Program-made: the position numbers and the translations under genes | In this document: piece by piece, positions 12,701-25,221 of the stretch | How the letters are laid out: every line of letters starts with the position of its first letter | How positions within the stretch are numbered: the stretch's first letter is position 1 | Notes under the pieces: generated by a model | What the model saw: the letters and a program-made list of their open reading frames with translations, nothing else | Told to the model about the DNA's origin: nothing | The model's database searches: none | Origin: Nannochloris sp. 'desiccata' | Lineage: Eukaryota; Chlorophyta; Trebouxiophyceae; Chlorellales; Chlorellaceae | DNA: 64,000 nt | Assembly: GCA_019044685.2 (NCBI GenBank) | Contig: JAGTXX020000002.1 | Coordinates: forward strand, 372,001-436,000 | Direction: 5' to 3'

Positions 12701-12907
12701 GGGACAAGATTACTAGTTTGTCGCCGCTTTGCTATCAGCAGAGCCTCTTGCTCCTCCCTGATAAATAGTAGAGACGAATACGATATTATTAAAGGGACGA
12801 TTAAAGAACTAAAAGTAATAATATTTAAAAACACTAGCCTGTTAATCTTACCATTCGTTATCACAGAGGTAGGAATCATCCTCGTCGTCCCAACCAGGGA
12901 TGACCAT
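9778..12907 (-). CDS. SMARCAL1: SMARCAL1-like annealing helicase (HARP + SNF2)
   Basis: Four exons: 12907-12852, 12757-11374, 11247-10371 and 10193-9778; 910 residues with phase agreement at every junction. Residues ~30-250 are Gln/Pro-rich and disordered. A HARP-type domain follows (~252-345, including GGGTWDPRRRVWIFPLSFHDKILEAL). The SNF2 ATPase has Walker A in DEMGLGKT (~400) and the Walker B box DESH (~491), and helicase motif VI is rebuilt across the last intron as QAEDRAHRIGQ. The C-terminus is low complexity, ending KRPRE. Family role: ATP-driven reannealing of RPA-coated DNA and replication-fork remodelling. I see no clear N-terminal RPA-binding motif. The first exon encodes only 18 residues plus part of a codon and is acidic (DDEDDS). 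Confidence 0.88.
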
Positions 12908-13242
12908 AATATTCAGGTATTATACTTAGGACTTAACACGTTTAATAGAAGTTTGTAGTGTCTTGATGTCTCTGTTTTGATCATTGTTTGAGCTGGCCGC
13001 GACGTGTATGCTGAGACTTCTTCAGAGAGATGGCAATCAACACGTCTTATTGCAGGAGAACTGAACTAATTCGTATACTCTTGACTTGTTTGAAATATTC
13101 AAAGTGCAATACTGAGCGGGCTGAGGCCATAGAACCCTGCGCTGCTCCAAACTGCTTGATTGCATTGCCAAAAAAAATCTCTACTTTTTTTATCCCACAA
13201 CGACATAAGCCTACGGCACTGCTTCTGCGTTGGTAATACGCA

Positions 13243-14596
13243 ATGTCCAAAGGGTATCCAGCTACCGTCGTTGCGGTGTTGTGCCTCGTTTCCTTTTTCG
13301 CTGGCAGGTTCTTTCAGCTTCCTGGCCTCCCAGATGCAACCGGGCGTGGGCCCTCAACTGTTTATAAGAACAATAACGGAAACCGTAAATCTCTAACAGA
13401 AATACGTGACAAATCACTCGCTTCAGATACACGTACCAAGCGCCGTGGTGGCTTACCATTACAGGATGACCGCTTTGAAATCTCTCCTCGCCTCCTTGCC
13501 AACGGTAATTTCTCTTCTTTTGAGGAGCTTCTGGAAGCCTCAGGTATGCTTGCTGGACACCCTCCTCTAACCCCCGGCGCCACAGGCCATTCTTTCTATA
13601 CCATGCAACCTATGCAGCTGCTATCTTGGTACCCTAGAGCCTACATATTCCCAAAATTCATGGACAAGGCTAAATGTGATTACGTTAAAAAGATTGCCGA
13701 AGCCCGTCTCTCGCCCAGTGGCCTGGCTCTTAAACAAGGAGAGACTCTGGCTAGCACACAGGAGATCCGAACCAGTCAAGGCACATTCATGGGCAGAAAT
13801 GATGATCCTGAGGGTGTATTGGCATGGATCGAAGATAAAATTGCTGTGCTGACTGGGATCCCTGCGGGCCATGGCGAGGCGTTTAACATTTTGAGATATG
13901 AGAATGGACAGCATTATGATAGTCATTATGATGCATTTACTGAGGAAGATTATGGGAAACAGAGTAGCCATAGAGTAAGGGATTTTATCTTTTAGTAGGG
14001 AGAAGAGAGGGTAAATTTTGCTTTATGTATTGGGGGCGTCTTTCTGGCCATTTTTTTTTTTCTTTTTTTTTTGTGGGGTGCGGAGGGATGATTTTTGGTT
14101 TCTAACATTTCTCCTATTTTTGTGACACTCATTCGTGCATTGTCTTCTTGTATGTTCTATTCTGCAGATAGCAACGGTGCTGCTGTATCTTACAGATGTC
14201 GAGGAAGGTGGCGAGACGGTCTTTTTATTTGAAGGCAAAGAAGGTTTGAAAAGATTAGCAGGAGTGGATTATAAAGCATGCAATACTGGGATAAAAGTTA
14301 AGCCACGAGCTGGAGATGCGTTATTATTTTGGTCTCAGAATCCAGATACGTCGGTAGATAAACATTCCTTGCATGGTGGATGTCCAGTGGTAAGAGGTTT
14401 TTAAAAGAGAGAGAGAAACGTTGCGAAATTTTTTTTGTAATATCTCGACAGCTCAGTTTTTTCGATTTTTTCTTTCTTTCTTTTGTCTTGTTTTGTGCAG
14501 ATTGCTGGGAATAAGTTTGTCGCTACAAAATGGATTCGTGATAAATGTATCGCTGGTGGGACCTGCCTTGGCGGTGGTACAGCATCAGTTGGCTAG
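13243..14596 (+). CDS. P4H: Prolyl 4-hydroxylase (2-oxoglutarate/Fe(II) oxygenase), ER membrane type
   Basis: Three exons, 13243-13974, 14168-14389 and 14501-14596, all phase 0; 349 residues. The N-terminal hydrophobic segment (~residues 7-28) looks like a type II signal anchor. The catalytic domain contains the Fe(II) ligand pair in HYDSHYD, the distal His in HSLHGGCPV and the 2-oxoglutarate-binding Lys in GNKFVATKWI. The last motif is rebuilt exactly across intron 2, so the splice is well supported. Family role: hydroxylation of proline in secreted proteins such as extensin-type cell-wall glycoproteins of plants and algae. It is divergent from the SMARCAL1-like gene (335 bp apart). Confidence 0.9.
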
Positions 14597-15037
14597 TTGG
14601 CTGGTTGTGTGTTTTAAAAATATGACGATGGACTGGCAGAAATATAGTTCAACAGTGAAGAGTATAATTGGAGCTTGGATTAATGTACCTGTACACCTAT
14701 GATTTATAATTTATAGTTACGCATCTTTTATTTCATACTGTTAATTTGATGTTTAGCTGTCAAACAGCGTAAAGTTGCTACTAGTAGGAGAGGCATAGCG
14801 GGAAGCGTGGTCCACTCTCTCATTGCATTAGGCAGGGAGCGGTTTCTCGAACAGAAAACAGGCACACACAAAAAAAAAAGACAAGCATTTCTATAGATTA
14901 TGCCAATATTATCCTCAATTTCAAGTTGCCGAAATGCGATATGCACGCTAAACACAACATACTCGCGATTGATGTTCATGGTGATCTGATTTCACAATTT
15001 TAAACTCTTAAATTAAACTTAACTAATTTCAACCGGC
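14597..15037. other. Intergenic spacer
   Basis: 441 bp between two tandem plus-strand genes, holding the 3' end of the hydroxylase transcript and the PIG-U promoter region. One A9 run lies near 14870. Nothing coding is convincing. Confidence 0.5.
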
Positions 15038-16611
15038 ATGACATTGAAATCATTCGATATTCTACAACCAGTGCTACTACGAGTATGCTTGTCTCTTGTA
15101 GGCCTCTCTTCATTGTTACGATCAAGGATGGAGGTCTCATCCCCGCCGACAAGCTTTGATCATATCCAAGATATTTCATTTTTACTTGAATCAGGCACAG
15201 ATCCATCAAGTTTACCTTATTTTCCAGCTATTCTGCTACCATTTTATGAAGGTACGGGGGCAAAAGTACTCCCAGCTGTGCTTCTTGGTGCATTCGCTGA
15301 TGGGATTAGCGGTTGTGCTTTATATTATCTAGCTCTTAATTTAAACTTTCCTACAACACAAGCGGTGGATGTGATGACCATGTTTTTATGGAATCCATTA
15401 TCTATAGCGTCATGCGTATCTGGTTCTACGGATCCTCTTCGTCTTTGCGCAATATTTGCTGCCGCGGCCGCTGCCGCTGCCGGCACGAGCTTGGCAAGAG
15501 CTGGGGCGTGTCTTGCCCTGGCACTCCATTTTGGTTCCACGTGGCACCTACTGCTCATGTCAATTCCACTCATCATGCTCTCTTTGAGGAAGAATACCAA
15601 AACCACTAGGAGCAGCAGACCCAGTGATGCTACGCATGCAACAACAACAACACGCGCCGCTTTCACTTTCCTCGCTGGGCTTATAGTTACGTCCGCCATG
15701 CTCACCATAGCTTCGCTCTATCTTATTCATAACAAGTCTCCCACTGTGAGTACTACTATGAATATGAGGCACAGTTGTAGAAGAGAAGAAGCTCAACCAT
15801 GGTCAAATATTGAGCCCAATGTAGGCCTTCAATGGTACTTATTTGCAGAAGTACTGCCTCCATTTAGGTACGAAGGACAATTTTATTATTAATACTGAGA
15901 TCGTACCCTGTGAAATAAAGAATATTAACTCTGAATTTGTTTCGGTTTCTATATCTATGTTCCTACTCTTATTTCTCCCCTTTTAAATTTGTAATTTTCT
16001 CCGCTGTAGGTATTTATACGAATATATTTTTTGGGCGCTACCTGCTGCGCTTTGTTTATCCATAGCTCTCCGCTTTGGGCAACAAAGCCCTCTGGGAGTG
16101 CTGGTTGCTCAAGGTATCGTGCTGTGCATGCTGAGCCGTCATCCTACATATTCTGATATCATGCTGTGGTTAGGTGCGCTGCCGTTGGTCTTACTGTCGG
16201 TGCAAAAGGAAGGCCAGAATGAGAAAAAGAAGAAACAGCCAAGCAAAGACGAGGGTGCTGGAAAATATGGGAAAATGTGGCTTGCAGTGGGATTTTGTAC
16301 CTGTTTAGGCTTGAATACCGCAGCATATGAGGTACGACTAGGTGAAATGTATATAACACAAAATGAAATAAATTAAGTTGAATAGATGCATTTTTGAAGT
16401 CGCCAAAATTGCTCTTTTCATTCCTGTCGATTTTTTTAAATTTAACTTGTTTAAATCTTTAATTCTTTTTCTTTTGTTGCAGTTGTGGCTTACTCTAGGG
16501 ACAGGAAATGCTAACTTCTTCTACGGAATGAACTTAGCCTGGGCTGCATGGCAAGCTCTTGCTCTCGTACACCTTTTGAAATCTACGAGTGCACTGGAAG
16601 AAGACGCCTAA
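15038..16611 (+). CDS. PIGU: PIG-U, GPI transamidase subunit
   Basis: Three exons, 15038-15867, 16010-16331 and 16483-16611, with frame continuity; 426 residues and about eight to ten hydrophobic segments. The N-terminal motifs (REV-type luminal loop SRMEVSSPPTSFDHIQD...LLESGTDPSSLPYFP) and the C-terminal LTLGTGNANFFYGMNLAW are diagnostic of PIG-U/CDC91. Family role: subunit of the ER GPI-transamidase complex that attaches GPI anchors to proteins with a C-terminal signal. At least two genes in this window (28316-30587 and 61221-61985) encode proteins with GPI-type C-termini, so this pathway is relevant to its neighbours. Confidence 0.88.
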
Positions 16612-17237
16612 CTCGCCGAAAAAGGTTATTTTTATTTTTTATTTAATTTACATAAAGAGGACTATTGTTGTAAGAGTTTTATTAGAAAGAAGAAGAAGAA
16701 GGGAAAAAAAGAAAGAGCACAAGTACGTATCAAAAGGTGACTCTACAATAAAAAAAAGGGGGGAATAATAATTATCAATCAATTTTTTGGGCGGCTCTCT
16801 ACCTTGGTTCTTCTTCTTCTTTGCCCGCTGCTGCTGTCGAGGTTCTCCACAATTAGGACCTTCTAAAGCAACAGAGGGAAAAAAAAATTAAGGGAGGACA
16901 GAGTTCGTCAATGAAACCGACGATACAAGAGCGATACAAAAGGGAAGACAGTAAGACTGTGCAGAGTAGAGGCAGGCAAAGAGCGGGGGGTGTCTCCAAT
17001 GTTCCCCCTCTCCCTGCTCCCTCTATACCTCCTGCAACGTGTACTAATTTAAGCAGTTTGTGTATTTTTATTCTGTGATTTTATATTTATCCGCTGATGC
17101 ACCAAAATGTAGTCTAATAATAAAAAAAGAAATTATAAAGAACGAGGGGTTTCAATTGAGTTTGAGAACTAGGGTCGTCTTTAACTTGAGCTTCTAAAGC
17201 GACATGCGACCACTTCTCTCCAAAAATCAACAACAGC
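16612..17237. other. Convergent intergenic spacer
   Basis: 626 bp between the stops of PIG-U and the phosphate transporter. It has purine-rich (GAAGAAGAAGAAGGG near 16690) and pyrimidine-rich patches but no credible ORF, tRNA or repeat family. Confidence 0.5.
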
Positions 17238-19416
17238 TTAGCTGAAGCTAATAGGGTTGTTGTCAGGCATGTTGGGCATGAAAGTCGGAGGCACAAGGAC
17301 ACCAGCAACAGAGGCATTACCCAAAGCCCAGGTACCACCCTCGAAGATCTGCATGTAGTAGTTAGTATCGAGAATAGTAGCGTTATTGGCAGTCCAACTG
17401 AGCTTGGTGGCATTGAGGATGGACTCGCCAGCATCGAAAGCGACTTGCTGATCGGGGGTGGGGGTGTCGGTGCTGTTCGCGGGAGCCATCAAAGTGGCAG
17501 CCATGCCAACGTTGGTGGTGTTAAAGGCCTTGTTAAGAGCAGCACGGTAGTCAGTTTGCTGTCTAGACGGAGCAAAGAGACCCTGAGCGGTAAAGGCAGC
17601 TGAAGTACAACCAGCAACGAGCAAAGTAGCAACCCATCCGAGGAAGAACTTACCCAGCAATTTGAAGTTATAACGGGCAGCAGCGTTCTTGTCACCTTTC
17701 AATCTAGCGGTAATAACCTCCTCAAGGCCAACACCCGTGATAGCACCAGTAATAACCTGGGTGGTGGAGACGGGGAACCCGTAGCGAGAAGCCACGATGA
17801 CGATGATAGCAGCAGTCAATTCAGCACAGTATCCACGAGAATTTGTCAATTTAGTCATCTTGACACCTAAAGCACCAATGATTTTGTAACCATACGTCGC
17901 CAGACCAATAACAAGACCAACACCGCCGAGAACAAACATCCAAATAGGGACCGATGCTTTAGAGTTGGCGCAAGCGCACTGCCAGATAGCATATACACCA
18001 GCCATTGAACCAATAGCATTAGCAACATCATTAGCACCGTGAGCAAAAGAGTTCGCACAAGCAGTCAACACTTGGAGGTATTTGAAAGAGTATTCGGTCT
18101 TCTTATCGAACATCTCCGCATCATTATGCATTGCCATGATCTTTGCGTCATCTTTCACTGAATCGTGGATGTCATAATTGGAGCCATATGCCAATCCAAT
18201 CCAAACTTTAGATTTACGCATATTTTGAAGCATAGCAGGGGTGCGATTAGGCATGGCAGCGGCAGCGGTAGCGTCCTCATCACTTGCTTCTGGTGTAAGA
18301 GTACCAGCAGCGTCTTTAGCACCAACACCACCAGCTTCAGCACCAGCAGCAGCAATAGCAGCCTTGTGAGCCTCTTTAGCAGTTTCAGCAGCTTCATCCT
18401 TGGCCATATCACGCTCAACAAGCTTGACGATCAACTTCAAGCATGCAACGCAGATGACCGTGACGACAGCTGCGGTAACGGTAGAGATCCAAGCATTCTC
18501 TCCGTCTGCAATTGCGCAGCCAGTAAGGGAGAAAGTAATTTCGTCACCAGAGGTCTTGTTTGATGTTTTTCCACCGCTGCTACCAGGGGGGCAAGAGGGT
18601 TTGGAAGGGTCAGTTACGGGAGATGTGCTTGTGTAGGTCTTGTTTTTCATCCAACCGTTGACTCCCTTTTGGATAACGAAATACGTAATAACCCAAATAG
18701 TGATGAAGGTATACAAGGGAAAGAGCCAGAGAGAACGTCTAAACGGATTTTTCGCCCTTAAAACGACGAGTTTCGTGAACAAGAAGAGTAAGCCAGCAAC
18801 AATGGCAGCCATAGCAGGGGTGATGAACCAGGCAAGAACAATAGAAACCACACCTCCGGGGAAGGGAGAACCAGATTTAGGGGCAGAGTACCAGACGACA
18901 GAATCAACACCAGAAGCAGCTAAAGACATACCGATGAGAGCACCGACGATAGAGTGAGTAGTAGAGACAGGTAATTCAAGGAAGGTGGCCAAGGCGAGCC
19001 ATATTCCAGTGGCGAGCAAAGCGCAGACCATACCATACATGAGCAATTCAGGCTCATACGTATAAGCACTGACTTTAGCAATACCGGACTTGATAGTATC
19101 TGTGACACCAGATCCAAGCAAAACAGCCCCTCCAAATTCGCAGACGGAAGCAACGAGGATGCATTGTTTCATGGTGAGAGCCTTGGCGCCGACAGAGGTA
19201 GCGAAAGCATTGGCGACATCATTGGCACCTGAAAGAATAGAGAAAACAATGAGGAAGAAAGAAGGGTTAAAAAATATTAGAATTTGGTGGCTCTGAGAGG
19301 CCCTCGGCTGACACAACATGGTTGCAAGATGTAATTTAGAACTTACCAATACCCCAAGCCACGAAAAGGGCAAGGAAGATAGAGCAAACGAATAACCAGG
19401 TATATGTATCCCACAT
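17238..19416 (-). CDS. PiT-type (SLC20) sodium-phosphate symporter
   Basis: Two exons, 19416-19347 and 19228-17238, 686 residues. The intron splits the Gly codon of the first signature, which reads WGIGANDVANAFATSVGAKAL only after splicing. That confirms the short first exon (starting MWDTYTWLF). The second signature, GANDVANAIGSMAGVYAIW, lies in the C-terminal half. Membrane halves of about six segments each flank a hydrophilic loop rich in Ala, Glu and Lys. Family role: phosphate uptake coupled to sodium or protons. The C-terminus is an atypically long, Asn/Thr-rich tail with several N-x-T/S sites (STDTPTPDQQ..., NATKLSWTANNATI), likely exposed. Confidence 0.92.
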
Positions 19417-20758
19417 TGCGACTAAATTTCTCTAATCTGCAGAGTTAAAGGAGAGAAAAGAGGGAAATATTAAATGTCAAGTGACAAGACAAAGAATAAT
19501 TGTGATTAGGTGACGTTGAGCTGAAAACCCTATATACATCCAACTTTGCAATAGGATAATATTTTACTATTGTACAACCCCAAGTAAAGAGAAGTAAGAG
19601 CGAGAAGGGTCGTTCTGAAGGAGAAAACAACCTCATGCCTCCTGGGGGGAGTAACACATCCAGAGGTAGAGGTGAGACTTGCCAGGGCCTTGACGCTGCG
19701 TAAACTGTGCATTAATTTGAATCTAAGATACTTACCAAGGGGTTAGAGGGTCTCTGGATCAAAATTGAACCACTGCAAAAATTCAATGAAACAGCTTTCA
19801 TAATGAGCAATGATTGACTGAATGGTAAACATTGAGGCACAGAAACACGTTGGAATAGACAGGAGCTGGTTTTAACTTACGATTTATGGTTAGTATTGTA
19901 TTAAAATGCAGAGAATTGCGGTGACGGCTACTCATAAGCAAAAAAGCATCATTTTCAGCATCTCGCAAATGAAAATGCTTTATTAAGATGCCCAGCATGC
20001 ACCGCAGCATATCCTCTGCCTCGTGATCATACTGGGCGGTAGCTTGGTAAGGAGGGCACCATTATGTTTCAAACTCTTTATTCATCAACTACTGACTACA
20101 CTCAATTATATCATTACCGAAGTAGAAAATAACTACTGAGAAGGGAGATAAAACTGCAATAACGCAACAGCTTTATTTACTTGGGAAAAAAACGGAATGT
20201 CATTAAAAACGACTTTGAAAAAAATTAAGGGTTAAAAACTCATATGAAATAAAATCAACTTATGGACTGAAGGTAAGGTACACAAACACTAATTCAATGA
20301 GGATAAAAAATGTTTTTTCCTAGTTCATTGCAATGTGTCGTTCGTTATTGCTTTTGATCAGTCCTTCCACCTAAAGTCAAATTCACATTTCTATAGAGAG
20401 CAAAACATCACCACTGTAGATCTTTGACATTAACGACTCTAATTCTGTCAATTAATATTCTCTTTTAACTATTCTAGGTCAAGCCTGCGCCTTTGCCGCC
20501 TTCTTGCCCTTTTTCTTCTTTAAAGAAGTCGACAAAAGAGCCTTAATTTATCTGCAAATGTATCGCTCTGTAACGTCTGAAGTGGCGCGGAAGTGATACG
20601 ATCGCTTCCATTAGGCATCAATAAGAAAGTTCATTTAACCTGAGCAACAAGATCATCGGCCTTCTCGTAGGTCACTGGGTATGTAAAAGTCCATGAGCTA
20701 GGCAATCGGGTGCAGGCAGGGTGGTATGCTCAAAATTAAAAGTTCTGAAGAGGACAGA
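19417..20758. other. Long non-coding stretch upstream of PiT and downstream of the kinase
   Basis: 1.34 kb without a convincing gene. A donor-like CTTAC on the plus strand near 19735 and pyrimidine tracts allow a 5' UTR intron of the PiT gene. Around 20470-20720 the minus strand holds two short coding-looking tails: one lysine-rich (SLKKKKGKKAAKAQA then stop) and one ending DDLVAQVK then stop. Neither has a start or a family match. Confidence 0.4.
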
Positions 20759-23453
20759 TTATTGTTGGCAAGATTGGGCAGCCAATAGCCCTTCTAATTG
20801 TTTCAAAATTGCATCAAATGTAGGTCGATTCAATCTCTCCGGGTCCATACATATTGAGGCCAGCGCAGCATACCCAGCAGGCGCATCACTAGGCATCTTC
20901 AATCTCTCCTGCCTACAAGTAATAGCAAAAATGACTTGCGCTTGAGAGCAACCACTCCAAGCACGTTTTCCAGTGTATAACTCCCATAACATCGCCCCAA
21001 AAGAGTATACATCGCCTCCTTTGGCCATTACACCAGAGATTAACAATTCAGGGGGCATGTGTGACACCGTGCCGACCGTCTTTGTAGCGCAATCCTGCCC
21101 TCCTAACGCTCTGGATAGCCCAAAATCGGTCACTTTTGCTTGATACCCACGTTTATTATTCTCCGCAGAAATAAATAGCACGTTATTAGAGGACAAGTCG
21201 CCATGGATCACGTCGTGGGAGTGGAGGTACGCCATCCCCCGTGCTACGTCTGCTGCGGTTTCGAGCACAGCATGCATATCAGGGGCACTTTCTACATTTC
21301 CTTGAATAATGCGTAAGGATCCTTCTTTGATTGCAATAGCTAAGGAGCCTTTGTTGCATAACTCTTGGATGATCCACACAGTACCCCCTTGCGCGTTGCC
21401 TTGAATGTGACAGCACCAATCAATTGTTCGAACCAGATTTTCATGACTCAGATCTGAAGCCACCATAGCTTCATACTGTGCAGCCCAAAGTTGTTGTCCA
21501 GCTTCAGGACCCGCTGCATGCTGCATGACTTTAATCGCGACGCCGGCGTCCCCCAACGTCCCCCAATAGACGCTGCCATAGCTCCCAATGCCCAAGGCAG
21601 GGCCTCTTTTAAGGGTCGCCAGACGTGGTGGGATGTGCATAGTACCAGCTTCAATCGCAGAAGTAGCGGAAATGAGTAATAGATGAGAACTTTCAAATGA
21701 ATTTCTACCTCTATCGGAAGCGTGAGGGGTGGTACTCGTGGGAGGTTTAGCAATCATAATAGGATTACCCCCGCTGCCACTACCCCCACTGGAACTCTTG
21801 CTACCTACCGGGGTGGAGTTGAAGGGAGAGTTAATGTAGGAATGCATGTTGTACTGATAGTGTCTGCCATATGATTGCGAAGTGGCGGGAGAGGACGTGC
21901 TACTTGGTTTACTAATAAAATAATTTTCTTGGACGGTGAGAAGTGAACCAAATGAGGGGTCTTCTGAAGGGAGCAATATTCGGTGCGTTACGGCTGAAGG
22001 GTCGATTTTCAAGGTGCCATTGAGATCTGCAGCTGCTTGGACACGGCCATGCACTTCAGCTATCCAAATGTTATTTCCATTCCTCTCGTTAGTTTCCACA
22101 GCGCCATGGGGAACACTCCAAGGCGCTTTCTGATTCTTTGTAGCTGGTGTAAAGGCGAATATATACTGTTGTGACACGCCACTGGGTGCAGCTGGGGATA
22201 AAACCGCAGGGACTGGGGCAAGACTGGGGTCCTTTCGTGCATTTTCTACTGCTTGCACCAGCCCACCTTCATTTGAGGCTATGGCCATGCTCATTACCTT
22301 TAAAAAACCCTGGCACGCTTTTAAATCGTTGTATGTGACACCAGTAAGCGTTTCCCAGGCGTGGTTGACACCTAAGATACGCCATTGCGGGGTAGCGACG
22401 TCAATCCAGACGGCAGGTAGGTCTATACTGCTGGCTTTCTTTTTATTATTTTTAGTTTTTTTCTTGGACTCGGTACTATCCTTGTTGCCACTAAGAAGAC
22501 AAGTGAACATGTCTTCTTGCAAAACATCAACAGCCTGTGCAGCAAGATCGACTAATTGCGACATTTGTTGTTCAGAAGGATGCGAACGCGGTCGGGAATC
22601 TGCCATATAATAAAGACCTAGTAGATGTCCACGAGATATTAGTGGGACGCTAAGATAAAATCGTATATTTGGTCTCCCTATAACTCCAGGATGGTTTGCA
22701 CAGCGTGGATCTAAACGTGCATCTTCCATCATAAACGGATCTGTGTTTTTTTCCAAATAGAAATGATCAAAACTGCCTTGCCAGGGGGCGCCTTCTACTT
22801 GAAGCGCTGGGGAAAAGGCGCCAGTGGAGGTGGTAATCCAGACATGGGTGCATGAAATGAGGGTTACACGGCATTTGGGGACTTGTAGAACGGCGAGACC
22901 GATACTGTTGGTTAGAGAAGTAGAAGGAAAGAGAGAGAGTGAGGAGATTAGTTATTTATATATTGATATACATTTTAAAAGAATTGCAAGAACAGGCAGT
23001 GAGCGGCCGATTGTAAATAAAGGAGGAATTCCATTGTGGGAAAAAAGAATGTACCTTTTGATTTCATCTAGACGATTCAGTGTGCGTCGATGCTCTATTT
23101 CTTCAAGACTGAGCTTCCAGCGGAGCTGGGTTTCAGGAGGAGGGAGAGGAGGCTCCTCGATTCCAGGCACTGCTGCATGGCTAACATAGTTTATCGTATC
23201 AACATTGTCCTCCAAGGACCTTCCAAAGGTTTTGATGGTATCTCGATCATGTGTTTGAACAGCACTAGGCGTTTTGAGCTTGTTCTTTGCTTTTCCCTGC
23301 AATGTTGAGCAAATCGACATAATACAAATTTGAGCAAAAATGATTCCTGTTTTCAAAGACTCTTAGTAACTGGCAGCCGTATCTCAGACCTACATTATCT
23401 GCAGTGCCTTTGGCGGAGAGTATAACCGCTGGGGAGGAATGGGCGCAACCCAT
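20759..23453 (-). CDS. Lipid-anchored GAF-PAS protein kinase (TKL/Raf-like)
   Basis: Three exons: 23453-23394, 23296-23055 and 22904-20759; 815 residues with agreeing phases. It begins MGCAHSS, an N-myristoylation plus palmitoylation consensus, so plasma-membrane attachment is likely. A GAF-type sensor follows (about residues 60-220: TLNRLDEIKSIGLAVLQVP ... FDHFYLEKNTDPFM). A PAS-like segment comes next (AVWIDVATPQWRILGVNHAWETLTG). The kinase domain (~530-805) has Gly-rich loop GIGSYGSVYWG, Lys in VAIKVM, catalytic loop HGDLSSNNVL, DFGLSR and the activation-segment end GTVSHMPPELL. The substitution of Arg by Gly before the catalytic Asp (HGD rather than HRD) makes it a non-RD kinase. Likely a signal receptor kinase; the ligand is unknown. 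Confidence 0.85.
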
Positions 23454-24074
23454 TATCCCAAAATCAGATTAAGGAGTCGAGCTTGAAAACCCATTTTCCA
23501 GCACCGCATTGCTATACTTTCTATGTATACATGCAGCCAACATGAATTCCGTTCCCTAAACGTAAAATATGTATATGCCTTGCCGTTGTTTATGTGCAGG
23601 AAGTGGGTTCCCTTTCGTGCCGTAGGCAGGTTCACTACCAAGAGGAGCCGAACCACCATAGAATACTGGGAACGGTTACTGCCAAGCCAGGTGTACGGTC
23701 ATAGTTCAGAATGGGAGTAACAGGTAACGCAAGTGGGTAATTTTGTTAAATATAGATATTGATGTGAAAGGAAGCAAGGAAGAAATGAACAGCAAGCTCA
23801 CAGCACCTTTGCTGTATTTTCCTTTAAACCGTCCCTTGCTGCTTCTATATTATAGCACTAAAAGTCGATTAATTTACATATTTCTATCAGAGAGTGAGAG
23901 AGAAAAGAAAGATTAACTTATTATCAATATTGCTTGATATATTATAATCGAAACTCAGAATACAAGTTAAAATAAAGAGAGAGGGAGCGGGCAGAAAATA
24001 CAGCCTCCGCCGCTGCCGCCAAAATAAAGTTTAAAATAAACTACACAAACCCAGCTAGCGAGCTTATCATTCGT
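23454..24074. other. Intergenic spacer
   Basis: 621 bp between the kinase start and the ferritin stop (both minus strand). The kinase promoter must lie here. The sequence is AT-rich with a GAGAGTGAGAGAGAAAAGAAAG purine tract near 23890. No gene is visible. Confidence 0.5.
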
Positions 24075-24948
24075 TTAAGCTTGAAGCTGACGATCAAACT
24101 CAAAGACTCCGAGTCCCTTACCCACTCTACGCAGCTGTGCTACTTTCTCTGCGCTTTCTTTCACAGAATTCGCTTGATCAGCAAGCAAGTCCCCTTCAAT
24201 AAAGTCAGCCATCTGAGCATCACCATGCTTGTCAGCAATAGTATGTAAATGCCTTAATTTTTGGAAATTTAATTTCTCGAGGCTTAAAGCAAGCTCAAAA
24301 GCGTATAAAGCATCGCCCTTTTCAGGATGAGAAAATTCAGTTTCGGGTGAAATGATAGATTTCAGAGCAACATGGCCACCACGGAGAGTTTGGAAATCCA
24401 TTAAAAGTTCAGCGTGTTGACGTTCTTCTGCGGATTCTTTTTTAAAGAAGGCAGCGATGCCTGGAAGAGCGACATTATCACGGGAAAAGTAGGCGTAAAG
24501 AGAGTGATAAACATAGCTTACGTTGTATTCAATGTTGATCTGTTCATTGATAGCGGCTTCGCATTCGGGGTGAAAATCAACTCGTGCATAAGAAGCACTG
24601 ACAGGAGCTTTGTCTACTACTGCAAGTTCGCTTTGTACAGCATCGAAAGGTTGAAAGACGACGCCAGTCAGTTCGGTGCTGGTGGCACGGGGAACAATAG
24701 AAGTGAGCTGGCAACGACGATGAGAGGGATGAGCTAATTGGGCGTTCCCTTGCTTTCTGCAAAATTCATAATATTATTTTGGAAAAGCGGCCATAAGAAG
24801 TTGTTAATATATTACAAAGGTTGAAATCAGCAGTTGCGCAGGTCGTATAAGAAGCTTTATGAGAAAACATAAAAGAAATCGATTTAAATTCAACTTACTG
24901 TTGAAGACCGAGCGTCGGTGACGCAAACCTTGCCACTGCAGCTGCCAT
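24075..24948 (-). CDS. Ferritin, probably plastid-targeted
   Basis: Two exons, 24948-24899 and 24756-24075, 243 residues. The short first exon gives MAAAVARFASPTLGLQ, the start of a transit-peptide-like N-terminus. The mature part is a four-helix ferritin with ferroxidase-site residues visible in order: Glu in INIEYNVSYVYHSLYAYF, Glu and His in ESAEERQHAELL, Glu in ELALSLEKL, and Gln in EGDLLADQ. Family role: oxidation of Fe(II) and storage of Fe(III) in a 24-subunit shell; plant and algal ferritins act in plastids. It is divergent from the arsenite methyltransferase gene (273 bp) and 3.4 kb from the EfeO-like gene. Confidence 0.93.
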
Positions 24949-25221
24949 CGTGAGTTTCCGAATTATTTGGAGAGAATAAAGTTCGGTGCTGTTGACGCTC
25001 GAATGATTGCTATTTGAAAGGCGTGCGTGTCGCCTCATTGATTGGCCTGCTGCAAAACTTTTCTCAGCAGGACGAGAAATATGCTCACATTCTAAGTTCC
25101 AAAGCTGCAGTTTATCATTACATTCTGCTAAGCATCTTGAACCACCAATTGTGTTTGCGAAGCAAATCTATTTCCTGAACGAGGCAAGGAATACTTGCCA
25201 TCAGAAGCACTAGGCTTTTAA

